A DNA stretch of 44,574 bases from an uncultured Blautia sp. (GCA_900539525.1 UQCM01000019.1:1-44574), one strand, 5' to 3'; shown: positions 23,796 to 32,568, numbered from the stretch's first letter. The notes: generated from the letters alone by a model not told the origin. Program-made: numbers and translations.

Positions 23796-24810
23796 CTGCC
23801 CCCTCCTCCCGAATCAGATTTCTCGTAAAATCTCCCAGTTCCCCCCATATGAGCTGCTCAATATAGTGCTCCCCCGATCCGAAGCTGCTGTGAAACGGCA
23901 GCTTAAGTTTCCTGGTCTTTTCTGTCAGATCTCCATAACCGCAGAGCTTCAGGAAGCTTTCATACTGCCGCAGCTTTACCACAGACAGGCTGTCTTCCCT
24001 TACAGGCATATAGATCGTGTCACAATGGCGCAGGATATCTAAAAAACCATCGACCATTTCATCAAAATCCAGAATAACCGTATCGTATATGCTGTATGTC
24101 TCAATCTCACCCAGAAGTGTCATCCACTCTGCGCCGGTCACGCTGCGGATATCCATCGGCGACACTGCCGGCGGAATATAATCCAGATTGCCAAGACTTC
24201 GAACCATTCCCTGAAGCCTGTACGCCACATTCCCCACGCCCCGTTTTACGAAATACATCAGATCTGCAATGTCAGTGTCCGACTCTTGTTTCATAGAAGG
24301 AAAGAAACCGGAAAAGCTCTCCAGATTCAGATACAGCACATGCCTGTCACGGGACAGAAGCTGGCCCAGCGTCAGAGCAAAGGAAGTCTTTAAAGCTCTC
24401 CGGACAGGAGAATACACTGCCATGCATCTTCTGTCTTTCTTGAAAAGTGCCTGAGGTGCCGTCTGATTTTCCACGGCATAGTATCCCATTACCTCCGATA
24501 CCAGACTGTCAGACGCCTGATACTTGTAAATACAGGGGTACTCCTCCAGCTCCTTTCGCATTTCTCCCTCTGAGAGAATCATGATCCTGCCCACCGGCAG
24601 CGCCCTGACCTCCTGACACATGGCACGCGCGGAGATCAGCAGCAGTGAAATTTTCTGCTTTTCTGCAAATTCACACAGGCTCTTTACATTTGTGAAGGCC
24701 TGAACCTCAAAAATGGCACCCTGTTTTTGCTGAATGAATTCCATCAGCCTGAGCACATAGGATACTTCTGTATCACACACTGCAAAAATATCTTTTTTCA
24801 ATCGCATCAT
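23761..24810 (-). CDS. tadZ: TadZ/CpaE-like ParA-family localisation protein
   Basis: A 349-residue protein. An N-terminal receiver-like domain without clear phosphorylation residues (about 1-120) precedes a MinD/ParA-like ATPase domain. The Walker A region reads SPVRRALKTSFALTLG: Lys-Thr-Ser is kept but the usual glycines are missing, so ATP hydrolysis is doubtful. Walker-B-like YDTVILDFDEM is present. TadZ proteins place the pilus machine in the cell. AGGAG directly touches ATGATG, so the start may be 24807 or a TTG at 24801. It overlaps tadA. Confidence 0.8.
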   Translation of the reverse strand: MMRLKKDIFAVCDTEVSYVLRLMEFIQQKQGAIFEVQAFTNVKSLCEFAEKQKISLLLISARAMCQEVRALPVGRIMILSEGEMRKELEEYPCIYKYQASDSLVSEVMGYYAVENQTAPQALFKKDRRCMAVYSPVRRALKTSFALTLGQLLSRDRHVLYLNLESFSGFFPSMKQESDTDIADLMYFVKRGVGNVAYRLQGMVRSLGNLDYIPPAVSPMDIRSVTGAEWMTLLGEIETYSIYDTVILDFDEMVDGFLDILRHCDTIYMPVREDSLSVVKLRQYESFLKLCGYGDLTEKTRKLKLPFHSSFGSGEHYIEQLIWGELGDFTRNLIREEGADGENRGTHSCT

Positions 24811-24836
24811 CTCCTGAATGTATGCTTTTCTTTTGG

Positions 24837-25355
24837 TTATATCCGAAATTCGGATATATTGCCTGACAGAACAAGTAATACACTGAAAAAAATGGGAACG
24901 GTAAAACAGAATCCTGCCTCCCTGTCCATCCCGTCTCTATAGGGAACCCATATTCCTGTACGGATAAATTCGCCGATATAGGCAAAGAAGTATTGAAGGC
25001 GCTGTTTAAGAATACGCCGTTTGAGTAGTAAAATGAGAGAGAGCACTGCTCCCGTCAGAAAAGATACTGCCATGCATGACAGCAGGCCTTCTGTTCCCAG
25101 AAATCCGCCGATCACGCAAAATAACTTAATATCGCCTGCTCCAAGCATGCGAAAATAGAATAACGCCGCCAGCAGGAGAAGCGGCAGGATGCCTCCGCCC
25201 AGGAACTGCCAGAGTCCTGCCCTTCCGGATTCCATTATCCGAAACCAGCATGCAATCCCCAGACCTGCAGCAATCAGGATATTCGGCACTTTTCCAGTCC
25301 TGATATCCCACACCGCTGCCATTCCTGTGACGGCAAAAAGAAATAGAAATTTCAT
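24837..25355 (-). CDS. A24-family prepilin peptidase (operon-leading copy)
   Basis: A 172-residue membrane aspartic peptidase, distinct in sequence from the copy at 17079-17540. The catalytic aspartates lie in AAVWDIRTGKVPN (about 17) and GAGDIKLFCVIGG (GxGD, about 73). Five to six hydrophobic segments are present, with a basic loop KRRILKQRLQYF. It is the first gene behind the consensus promoter at 25386-25414. Two peptidases in one locus may divide the work between Flp and TadE-like substrates; this is inference. Confidence 0.87.
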   Translation of the reverse strand: MKFLFLFAVTGMAAVWDIRTGKVPNILIAAGLGIACWFRIMESGRAGLWQFLGGGILPLLLLAALFYFRMLGAGDIKLFCVIGGFLGTEGLLSCMAVSFLTGAVLSLILLLKRRILKQRLQYFFAYIGEFIRTGIWVPYRDGMDREAGFCFTVPIFFSVLLVLSGNISEFRI

Positions 25356-25385
25356 CCTCCACCACCTTATTTATGATTTGCAAAC

Positions 25386-25414
25386 ATTATAGCGTGTATA
25401 TGTTTATTTGTCAA
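25386..25414 (-). promoter_or_regulatory. Consensus promoter of the tad pilus operon
   Basis: Minus strand TTGACA, 17-nt spacer, TATAAT: a perfect sigma-A match. The predicted leader is only about 25 nt. No other strong promoter was noticed inside the operon. Confidence 0.85.
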
Positions 25415-25548
25415 TAGTTTGTGACTATTTATTTTATTTGAATGTCGCCACTGTTTAATATCACCTTTTTATATGCCAGTTTCCTGGCTCTCTCGGGATT
25501 TTCTCTGATTTTCAGCAGATGAATTCTGTATCTAAGATTTAATTTCTG

Positions 25549-25577
25549 TTGATTGCTCAAAATCAGAGATGTATAAT
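25549..25577 (+). promoter_or_regulatory. Promoter of the candidate small RNA
   Basis: TTGATT, 17-nt spacer, TATAAT, followed within 40 nt by a terminator and no gene. Confidence 0.5.
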
Positions 25578-25583
25578 ATCAGC

Positions 25584-25660
25584 GAAGTGTCCTTATATAC
25601 AAACATATCTGCTAAAAACCCCCGGACGCTGATCTCGCAGCATCCGGGGGTTTTATATTT
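25584..25660 (+). ncRNA. Candidate small RNA of about 77 nt
   Basis: The predicted start lies 7 nt after the -10 box, and the predicted end is after the hairpin AAAACCCCCGGACGCT/AGCATCCGGGGGTTTT (15 of 16 pairs) plus T-rich tail. There is an unpaired 5' segment of about 30 nt. It matches no RNA family I recognise. A decayed gene or a plain terminator is the alternative. Confidence 0.35.
25616..25656 (+). terminator. Strong intrinsic terminator
   Basis: A 16-bp stem with one mismatch, GC-rich core and T-rich 3' flank. A-rich sequence on the other side makes it usable from both strands. Confidence 0.85.
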
Positions 25661-25682
25661 TCCTTGAAACATCAGAATAGAT

Positions 25683-25711
25683 TTGACAGACCGCATCTGA
25701 TTGTTTATACT
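25683..25711 (+). promoter_or_regulatory. Promoter of mecA
   Basis: TTGACA, 17-nt spacer, TATACT. The leader to the ATG at 25846 is about 128 nt. Confidence 0.75.
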
Positions 25712-25845
25712 ATGAGAAATACCAGACAAACAGTGGCATATACTATAATAACCGTTCCGTAGATTCCGAAAATCCGTTTTGATACTCAAACCAGTTTTTC
25801 TTCTACTACCGACCGTGAACGGAAACAGGACAGGAAGTGATAAAT

Positions 25846-26598
25846 ATGAAGATAGAAAAGATCAGTGAAAACCAGATACGCTGCACCCTTACGAAGGAAG
25901 ACCTGGCTAACCGCCAGATCAAGATCACGGAGCTTGCCTACGGCTCCGACAAGGCGAAAGCACTTTTTCGTGACATGATGCAGCAGGCAGCCTCTGAATT
26001 CGGATTCGAGGCTAATGACATACCGCTTATGATCGAAGCCATTCCGTTGCCCTCAGAGACGATTATCCTGATTATTACCAAGGTGGAGGATCCCGAGGAG
26101 CTGGATACCAGATTTGCCAGATTCTCTCCTTCCGGCAGCGGTGATTTTCCGAATATGGATGATTCCCCGATTGCCTCTCAGTTCGAAGGAGCAGACGATA
26201 TTCTGGGATTGTTCAACAAGATACTGGAAGCAAAGAAAAAACACACAGAACAGGCAAATACCCAGGCGCCGGCTCCGGAAATTGCAGCTGAACCTCCGGT
26301 TAATCTGACACGCCTTTACAAATTCAACAGTCTGGATACGGTGATCCATGTGGCAGAGATCCTGAATGCCTTTTATCAGGGAGAGAACTCCCTTTACAAG
26401 CATCATACTGCAAAGGAATATCATCTTCTGGTCAGCAAATCCGGCCACAGTCCGGAGGAATTTAACAAGATCTGCAATATTTTATCCGAGTATGGAAAGG
26501 GCGGTAAGTTTACTGCGGGCATGCGGGCTTTCTATTCCGAACACATGGAATGCCTGATCCCGGAGCATGCGATTCAGAAGCTGGCAGAAATTTCATAA
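25846..26598 (+). CDS. mecA: Adaptor protein MecA
   Basis: A 250-residue cytoplasmic adaptor that delivers substrates to the ClpC/ClpP protease. The N-terminal domain begins MKIEKISENQIRCTLTKEDL, the MecA substrate-binding part. A variable linker (about 110-150) precedes the C-terminal ClpC-binding domain, with LYKFNSLDTVIHVAEIL and YHLLVSKSGHSPEEFNKICNILSEYG. The start is ATG at 25846, 8 nt after AGGAAG; a GTG at 25837 overlaps that site. It has its own promoter and terminator. Its place beside the tad operon is noted, but no functional tie is shown. Confidence 0.93.
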   Translation: MKIEKISENQIRCTLTKEDLANRQIKITELAYGSDKAKALFRDMMQQAASEFGFEANDIPLMIEAIPLPSETIILIITKVEDPEELDTRFARFSPSGSGDFPNMDDSPIASQFEGADDILGLFNKILEAKKKHTEQANTQAPAPEIAAEPPVNLTRLYKFNSLDTVIHVAEILNAFYQGENSLYKHHTAKEYHLLVSKSGHSPEEFNKICNILSEYGKGGKFTAGMRAFYSEHMECLIPEHAIQKLAEIS

Positions 26599-26653
26599 GA
26601 TACCGTTTGAGCAATGACTCGATACATCTTTAACGGTTCTTGTTCAGGTTAAC

Positions 26654-26699
26654 ACAGACAAGAGGGATAGCGCGCTTATACGCTATCCCTTTTGTCTGT
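26654..26699. terminator. Bidirectional terminator between mecA and the YczE-type gene
   Basis: Arms of 19 nt (ACAGACAAGAGGGATAGCG and CGCTATCCCTTTTGTCTGT), nearly perfect, serve the two convergent transcripts. Confidence 0.85.
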
Positions 26700-26702
26700 C
26701 TC

Positions 26703-27350
26703 CTATAAATCCGGCCATTTCCTGTCAAGCTGTTCCCTGAAAAACCGGATAACGGGTCCATTAAAAAGCGCATTGCAGACGGTTCCGATTCCCGCCACCA
26801 TCCACACACTGTTTCCTGCTGCGATGCAGAAGATGATTCCAACCACAAGTACCGTGATATCCGACAGCACTCTAGCGATATGAAACGGTATTTTTCCGTC
26901 TGTCTCCTTCTCGATGATGACCGCCACACTATCATAGGGTGCGATCCCCATATCCGCTTTCATATAAAGCGCAACTCCGAGAGAGGCAAACAGCAGGGCC
27001 AGCAAAAGAGCAGCTATGCGAAGTGCCAATACCATCTCTACATGGATAACATCCTGTGCCAGCCAGCAGATAAAGTCTGCGATATATCCGACAAATACCA
27101 TATTGATGATCGTTCCCGCCCCGATACATTTCCGTACGGTAAAAAATACCACAATCAGAAGGATCATATTTGCAATCAGCTGCCATGTCCCGAAGGTCCA
27201 TCCGATAAACCCGCTGATTCCCAGGTTCATCCCGGTAAACGGATCTACACCGAAGCCGGCAAGCCGGAAAAATGAAACACAAAATCCGATCAGTAAAATT
27301 CCAACCAGCATCATCCCGACACGAAGTCCCATATGATTTTTCTTTTCCAT
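26703..27350 (-). CDS. YczE/YyaS-type integral membrane protein
   Basis: A 215-residue protein with about five to six membrane helices, with GFGVDPFTGMNLGIS near the start and the matching internal repeat MGIAPYDSVAVII, a hallmark of the YczE/YitT-like family. Its biochemical role is unknown. AAAGGAG lies inside the end of the alpha-galactosidase gene and only a few bases separate the two, so it is the last gene of that operon. A role in sugar export or regulation cannot be read from sequence. Confidence 0.85.
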   Translation of the reverse strand: MEKKNHMGLRVGMMLVGILLIGFCVSFFRLAGFGVDPFTGMNLGISGFIGWTFGTWQLIANMILLIVVFFTVRKCIGAGTIINMVFVGYIADFICWLAQDVIHVEMVLALRIAALLLALLFASLGVALYMKADMGIAPYDSVAVIIEKETDGKIPFHIARVLSDITVLVVGIIFCIAAGNSVWMVAGIGTVCNALFNGPVIRFFREQLDRKWPDL

Positions 27351-27353
27351 ATT

Positions 27354-29588
27354 CTACGATTGCTCCTTTGCCTTTAACAGATAAATTCTGGACTCAAAAT
27401 CCGTGCAGGGCACGGCAGTCCCCGGAACCTCCCCGGCAGTCACATCTGTCGTGATCAGCCCCAGATTCATCAGTTCATCTCCATAATTTTCCGTTCCGTT
27501 CTGTATATTTTCATACACAACATCCGGATGTAATCCTCTGAGCCGTACACGGCTGTAAGGCATATTTACGCCGTTTAGCACGCGGTACCAGCCGACGATC
27601 GCCGTATTCTTATCTTCGCTTACTGCCATCCAGACAGTCTCATTTCCCTCAAACGGACTTTTCAGCCTGTAAAAAGTTCCAAACTGCAGAATTTCCCGGT
27701 ACTCTTTCATAAATGAAATCTGTGCTTTTACCTGCCCGATTTCCTCCGGACTCAGCTTATTTAAGTCAAGTTCATAACCAAAGGTTCCGAAATACGCCAC
27801 ATTTGCCCTTGTATGGAGAGGCGTGTTCCGAAAGACCTGATGATTCGGTGTCACGGATACATGGCTCCCGATACTGCTGATCGGATAGCACATGGAGGTT
27901 CCATACTGAATCTTCAGCCGCTCCACCGCATCGGAATCATCGCTTGCCCACCCCTGAGGTGCATAATACAGAAGCCCCGGATCGAACCGTCCGCCTCCGC
28001 TTGCACAGGATTCGAAGAGCACCTGCGGAAATGCACTTGTCAGACGCTCATACAGATCATATACTCCAAGGATATACCGGTGGAAGACCTCTCCCTGTCG
28101 GTCTGCCGCAAGGACTGCTGAATAACACTCCGTGATGCTCCGGTTCATATCCCATTTAATGTATGAAATCCTGGCTTCCGACAGAATCTTATGCATCATG
28201 CCATAGATGCAGTCCACCACCTCTTTCCGTGAGAAATCGAGCACATACTGATATCTTCCATGAGAAACATTCCGCTCTGGTGTCTGCAGGATCCAGTCCG
28301 GATGTGCGCGGTACAGATCCGAATCCCTGTTCGTCATCTCCGGCTCAAACCAGAGCCCGAACTTCATTCCAAGAGCCTCGATCCGTTCAGAAAGTGCTGT
28401 GATTCCCCGGGGAAGACGCGCTTTGTTGGGAATCCAGTCCCCCAGTCCTGCACGGTCATTATTCCGCTCTCCGAACCATCCGTCATCCAGAACGAACAAT
28501 TCCACACCGCATTCCTTTGCCTTCGATGCGATCTCTACAAGGCGGTCTTCTGTGAAGTCAAAATAAGTCGCCTCCCAGTTATTGTTCAGAATCGGTCTCG
28601 GGCGGTCTCTCCAGTATCCCCGTGCCAGACGTTTTCTGTATAATCTGTGGAAGGTCTGGCTCATACCGTTTAGCCCATCTTCAGAATACACGATCACCGC
28701 TTCCGGTGTCTGGAAACTCTCCTGTGCATCCAGCTTCCAGTCAAAGCCTGCCGGATTGATTCCTGCCGTGATCCGGGTTACATCGTGTGTGTCTACTTCT
28801 GCCTGGATCCGGAAATTTCCGCTGTAGACCAGACTGAAACCGATGACCTCCCCCTCATTTTCTGTTGCATTCGGGCGTTTCAGAACCATGAAGGGATTGT
28901 GCTCATGGGACGAATTTCCCCGCATACTGTCAATCGCCAGAATTCCCTGCTCCAGTGTGCGATTCTTCACATGGCGTTCTCTTGACCATGATCCCGAAAG
29001 CTGCATCCACACGTAATCCTTATCCGGCAGATCCAGACACATACTCATAGCTGTCAGCAGATGTACCGGTCTGGTTCCCTCGTTGGAAAGCTTCGTGCTC
29101 CTTGCGATCACTGCGCCTTCCTCAAAAATCGTATAAAGCAGCTCCACTTTTATATCCGTCACACGGTCATAAAGTGTAACACAAAGTGTCTTTGCCTCTT
29201 CGTCTGACTCCGTGTAGGTCGCTGGAAGCCCGCTAAGTCCGGGCTTCCCGTCACAGATCGTATGACCTGTATACTGAAAATCAGAAATGCGACTTCCATT
29301 CTCCTGCAGGACTTCTACCGCAGGATGACGGTAATCCGTAGAACCATATACCGGATACTCCTGACGGATATGCTCCAGGGAAAATGTCCTGTCCCCTTCA
29401 AACACGTAAGAAGTCATCGGTCTTCCACACTTCTCCACAAGATAGGAGAAGTCTTCCTTATCATGAATCCGTTTTCCATAATAGAGCTGTCCCAGATGTC
29501 CGTTTTCCAGTACCGTCATGATGTAACTGATGGAATCATTATGTAAATGAAAGGTCTTTGTTCTACTGTGAAAAATAATATTTGCCAT
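27354..29588 (-). CDS. Alpha-galactosidase (GH36)
   Basis: A 744-residue cytoplasmic enzyme that removes terminal alpha-1,6-galactose from melibiose, raffinose or stachyose. The N-terminal beta-sandwich begins MANIIFHSRTKTFHL. The catalytic barrel shows WEATYFDF, ELFVLDDGWFGERN, the nucleophile Asp in YIKWDMNRS, and the acid/base Asp in the LFESCASGGGRFDPGLLYYAPQ...WASDDSDA region. A small C-terminal beta domain follows. No signal peptide is present, which fits intracellular hydrolysis of sugars brought in by the adjacent GPH symporter. The start at 29588 fits family N-termini; 29615 would overlap the transporter gene. Confidence 0.95.
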   Translation of the reverse strand: MANIIFHSRTKTFHLHNDSISYIMTVLENGHLGQLYYGKRIHDKEDFSYLVEKCGRPMTSYVFEGDRTFSLEHIRQEYPVYGSTDYRHPAVEVLQENGSRISDFQYTGHTICDGKPGLSGLPATYTESDEEAKTLCVTLYDRVTDIKVELLYTIFEEGAVIARSTKLSNEGTRPVHLLTAMSMCLDLPDKDYVWMQLSGSWSRERHVKNRTLEQGILAIDSMRGNSSHEHNPFMVLKRPNATENEGEVIGFSLVYSGNFRIQAEVDTHDVTRITAGINPAGFDWKLDAQESFQTPEAVIVYSEDGLNGMSQTFHRLYRKRLARGYWRDRPRPILNNNWEATYFDFTEDRLVEIASKAKECGVELFVLDDGWFGERNNDRAGLGDWIPNKARLPRGITALSERIEALGMKFGLWFEPEMTNRDSDLYRAHPDWILQTPERNVSHGRYQYVLDFSRKEVVDCIYGMMHKILSEARISYIKWDMNRSITECYSAVLAADRQGEVFHRYILGVYDLYERLTSAFPQVLFESCASGGGRFDPGLLYYAPQGWASDDSDAVERLKIQYGTSMCYPISSIGSHVSVTPNHQVFRNTPLHTRANVAYFGTFGYELDLNKLSPEEIGQVKAQISFMKEYREILQFGTFYRLKSPFEGNETVWMAVSEDKNTAIVGWYRVLNGVNMPYSRVRLRGLHPDVVYENIQNGTENYGDELMNLGLITTDVTAGEVPGTAVPCTDFESRIYLLKAKEQS

Positions 29589-29607
29589 AAATCTTTTTCT
29601 GCTCCTT

Positions 29608-31011
29608 TCACGCATTCTTTTTATGCATCTCGTTTACTTTTCTTGTTACCTCTGCCATTTTTTCTCCCTTAAGAGTATAGAACTTTTTATAAATTGCAAA
29701 GCTGACCGCTGCCAGGATAATGGGAACTACGATCATCAGAACCCGGATTCCCATAATTGTACCGGCACTCTGAACAGCTGCTTTTGCGTCATATCCTACA
29801 ACCTGAAGACCGATACCTGTCAATCCGCCGGCTGCAGCCATTGCTGCCTTCATCAGAAATGTCTGGGCAGAACAGGTAACGCTTTCATTACGAACCCCGA
29901 ATTTTACTTCACCATAATCGATGACATCCGCCATACAGCAGGTTGTAACACCAAGTGAAAGACCGGAACCAAAGAACAGCAGTGCACAGCAGAGTACAAC
30001 GAGAACGGCGCTTTGCGGTGCGACAAATCCGGCAATGCCAAGAAGGACAAATCCTGCAATCGGAAGGCCGCATGCCATCGCATATACCTTTTCACGGCTG
30101 ATCTTTGCAGCAATCTTCGGGAAGCAGATCAGACCAAGCATCTCTGCAATAATCGCAAATCCAAAGATGGAATACAGATATTCATTTCCACATACATTTT
30201 TAAAATAATAAACGGCAAAGCTCTTGGCAATCTGTGTACACAGATTAAAGGTAAGCAGAAGACCGATAAATGCCAGAAGCTGGTCATTCTTTACAATAAT
30301 ATGAAATGCCTGTTTTAAGCTTGTTTTTTCTGCGGATGCTCCTACCGTCGATTCTTCCTTTACGTTACATACCGTAATGCCAATGGTTACGATAAAAATG
30401 ACTGCAATGACAGCTGCAAAAATGGTATATCCTGTCTCTGCAAACAGGTTTTCCTCACCTGCTGCACGGTTGAAGTAGTTGATAATGTAAAGTCCGAATG
30501 TAGACACGGAAAATCCCGCCAGACTCGCAAAGAAACGCGGAATTACCGACACCTTTTCCCTCTCCCTCGGATCATTGGTAAGGTTCGGAAGCCAGGACCA
30601 GTACGGCACATCCATAATGGTGTACGTCATTCCATATAATATGTACATGACGGAAACGTAAACATACAGAGAGGTACCCGACAAATGGAAGCTGTGAAAC
30701 AGAAGTACAAATACTACCGAGTTTACCAGCGTTCCGATCACAAGCCAGATACGGAATTTACCGAATCTCGTGTGTGTGTTGTCAACGATCATTCCCATCA
30801 TCGGATCGTTGATCGCATCCCAGATTCTTGCAACAAAGAACAGCACTCCCACAAATGCCGGTGCCAGATACAGAGTATCTGTAAAATAAAGCATCAAAAA
30901 TGCCCCTACAAGATTACAAATTGCATCCTTTCCAATCGCTCCGATACCAAAACAGAGCTTCTCCCTTGTTGTTGCATACTTATACTGCATTTCTTTTTTC
31001 TGAGTATTCAT
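29608..31011 (-). CDS. GPH-family sugar:cation symporter (MelB-like)
   Basis: A 467-residue membrane protein of the glycoside-pentoside-hexuronide:cation symporter family (MFS superfamily), with about twelve helices. Typical motifs are FGIGAIGKDAICNLVGAFLMLYFTD at the start, VARIWDAINDPMMGMIVDNTHTRFGKFRIW between helices 2 and 3, and MDVPYWSWLPNLTNDPREREKVS. The neighbouring GH36 enzyme and AraC regulator suggest an alpha-galactoside such as melibiose or raffinose as substrate; the exact sugar is inference. AAAGGAGGAAAAA precedes the ATG. A GTCCTGC/GCAGGAC hairpin lies in the leader at 31033-31053. Confidence 0.93.
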   Translation of the reverse strand: MNTQKKEMQYKYATTREKLCFGIGAIGKDAICNLVGAFLMLYFTDTLYLAPAFVGVLFFVARIWDAINDPMMGMIVDNTHTRFGKFRIWLVIGTLVNSVVFVLLFHSFHLSGTSLYVYVSVMYILYGMTYTIMDVPYWSWLPNLTNDPREREKVSVIPRFFASLAGFSVSTFGLYIINYFNRAAGEENLFAETGYTIFAAVIAVIFIVTIGITVCNVKEESTVGASAEKTSLKQAFHIIVKNDQLLAFIGLLLTFNLCTQIAKSFAVYYFKNVCGNEYLYSIFGFAIIAEMLGLICFPKIAAKISREKVYAMACGLPIAGFVLLGIAGFVAPQSAVLVVLCCALLFFGSGLSLGVTTCCMADVIDYGEVKFGVRNESVTCSAQTFLMKAAMAAAGGLTGIGLQVVGYDAKAAVQSAGTIMGIRVLMIVVPIILAAVSFAIYKKFYTLKGEKMAEVTRKVNEMHKKNA

Positions 31012-31210
31012 TTTTTCCTCCTTTTCCCGTCCTGCAGTGCCAGCAGGACTTTTGTCTCTTAAAATATACGTTTACTTTTACAGAGGAATCTATGCGCACG
31101 ATCCTTATCTCTAAATCCAGTATAATCGAAAAAAGAGACTCCTGTTATACCATTTTGTTCTTAAAAATATACAAAATGTTAGATAACAATTGCCTCTTCT
31201 CATCATTTTA

Positions 31211-32110
31211 TTATATAAACTTCTTCCTTTTTCCGCCAATCTCATCCAGCTCTTCCCTGCTCGCAGCAAGGCGGCTTTTTGTCTCCTTACGGTTTGTCTT
31301 GCGATACTGGCTCGGGGTTATGCCGATTTCCTGTTTAAATGCCTTTGTAAACACAATGGTACTTTTATACCCGCAGGAATTTGCAATATATTCCACCGGA
31401 AGGTCCGTCAGCGTCAGCTGTTCTTTCGCACGGGAGATGCAAAATTTCGTCAGGAACTCTTTGGGCGACAGATCCAGGTCGTTTTTAAATATTGTATACA
31501 GATAGCTGCGGTTGATATTCAGATACTCCGAAATATCAGACACGGTAATTCCCTTCGAGTAATTATTTCTGATATATGCGATTGCCTCCTGCACATACAT
31601 ACTCTCCTTTGTCGTATCTTCGTAAGAGTCAACCACACTGTCCCTTGTAAGCACGGAAAAAAAATCATAAAGCCTGCCCTGCAGGTAATACAGATTTGAA
31701 GCGGTAGACCCTGTGTGCTTCAGCATCGAAAATACTATTTCCTTCAGCTCATCTCCATAATCACACTGAAACGTCAGCTGCCGGCTGTTCAGTCCGATAT
31801 CCTGGATCAGCTTTGCCGCCCCGATTCCTCCAAAGCCGATCCACAGATAGCTCCACGGCTCTTCCCTGTCTGCCTGGTAAAAGGTAAGCGTCTCCGGCTC
31901 AATCAGAAATCCCTGCCCTTTCGAAAGGGAATACTTCCGTTCTCCCACCTGATAGATGCCCTTTCCATCCAGAATATAATGAATAATATAATTCGGCCGG
32001 CTTGCCGGTCCATAGCTGTGAAGCGGTTCACAGTCCGCATAGCCGCAAAAACATAAATGGAATTCTTTAAATTTTGGTTCTAACAGCTGCAACACATAAG
32101 CATCTTCCAT
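31211..32110 (-). CDS. AraC-family transcriptional regulator
   Basis: A 299-residue regulator. The N-terminal cupin (about 20-160) would bind a sugar; it includes RPNYIIHYILDGKGIYQVG and GQGFLIEPETLTFYQADREEPW. The C-terminal double helix-turn-helix (about 195-295) includes GITVSDISEYLNINRSYLYTIFKNDLDLSPKEFL and the signature VEYIANSCGYKSTIVFTKAFKQEIGITPSQYRK. It lies upstream of and in line with the alpha-galactoside transporter and enzyme. RafR/MsmR-type activators occupy this position in related loci, so activation by alpha-galactosides is likely. Confidence 0.92.
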   Translation of the reverse strand: MEDAYVLQLLEPKFKEFHLCFCGYADCEPLHSYGPASRPNYIIHYILDGKGIYQVGERKYSLSKGQGFLIEPETLTFYQADREEPWSYLWIGFGGIGAAKLIQDIGLNSRQLTFQCDYGDELKEIVFSMLKHTGSTASNLYYLQGRLYDFFSVLTRDSVVDSYEDTTKESMYVQEAIAYIRNNYSKGITVSDISEYLNINRSYLYTIFKNDLDLSPKEFLTKFCISRAKEQLTLTDLPVEYIANSCGYKSTIVFTKAFKQEIGITPSQYRKTNRKETKSRLAASREELDEIGGKRKKFI

Positions 32111-32175
32111 ACTCTTCCCTCACATACAATACTCCCTGGCTCTTCTACGCGGATGCACAGTAATTTTCCATGAAA

Positions 32176-32231
32176 CAAAAAAGAGGGCTGTATACCGCTG
32201 GTTCTCATCAGTCAGCGTCACAGTCCCTCTT
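32176..32231 (-). terminator. Terminator of the DUF1858 gene
   Basis: AAGAGGGACTGT and ACAGCCCTCTT arms with an inner CGCTG/CAGCG helix, followed on the minus strand by TTTTTTG. Confidence 0.85.
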
Positions 32232-32243
32232 GCGTTTGCAGAA

Positions 32244-32453
32244 TTATGCCTGCCTGCTCTCCACGAAAGCATTCACTCTCGCTACCAGTACATCCGGCTC
32301 GATCCCATGAACCAGAGCTGCCTCTTCGAGTGTCTCTGCCTGTGCGGACGGGCAGCCTACACAGTGCATACCGCCTGCTACGAGAACGCCTGCCATCTCA
32401 GGATCCATTCTCAGAAGTTCTCCGATTACCATATCCTTTGTTACCTTTGTCAT
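32244..32453 (-). CDS. DUF1858 redox disulfide-domain protein
   Basis: A 69-residue protein matching the DUF1858 / hybrid-cluster-associated redox disulfide family. It has the start VTKDMVIGELLRMDPEMAGVLVAGGMHC and a CxxC pair (HCVGCPSAQAETLEEAA). The cysteines probably form a redox disulfide or bind metal; the partner is unknown. It starts with AAGGAGGAC and has its own promoter and terminator. It lies just downstream of the giant GH20 gene without an evident functional tie. Confidence 0.88.
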   Translation of the reverse strand: MTKVTKDMVIGELLRMDPEMAGVLVAGGMHCVGCPSAQAETLEEAALVHGIEPDVLVARVNAFVESRQA

Positions 32454-32482
32454 GAGTTTGTCCTCCTTGTTTTATAATGATT

Positions 32483-32514
32483 CAGCGAAGCGAATGTCTT
32501 CATCCGCTCCGCTG
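32483..32514 (-). promoter_or_regulatory. Stable hairpin in the DUF1858 leader
   Basis: In the minus-strand RNA, CAGCGGAGCGGATG and CATTCGCTTCGCTG form 14 pairs, two of them G-U, around the loop AAGA. It ends about 15 nt upstream of the ribosome site and has no T tract, so it is not a terminator. Confidence 0.6.
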
Positions 32515-32539
32515 CCTGTTCGTGCGAACTTGCACAGAA

Positions 32540-32568
32540 ATTATAATACTTTTTTCTCTGTTATGCAA
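32540..32568 (-). promoter_or_regulatory. Promoter of the DUF1858 gene
   Basis: Minus strand TTGCAT, 17-nt spacer, TATAAT, in the 144-bp gap after the GH20 gene. Confidence 0.65.

Larger units (their letters stand above)
25356..25845. other. Divergent intergenic region between tad and mecA
   Basis: It holds three promoters (tad minus 25386-25414, small RNA plus 25549-25577, mecA plus 25683-25711) and a strong terminator hairpin (25616-25656). The 85-codon minus-strand ORF across 25532-25789 runs through the hairpin and is not accepted as a gene. Confidence 0.7.

Noticed and set aside
25532..25789. 85-codon minus-strand ORF
   Set aside because: It crosses a strong terminator hairpin and two promoters reading the other way; protein has no coding character.
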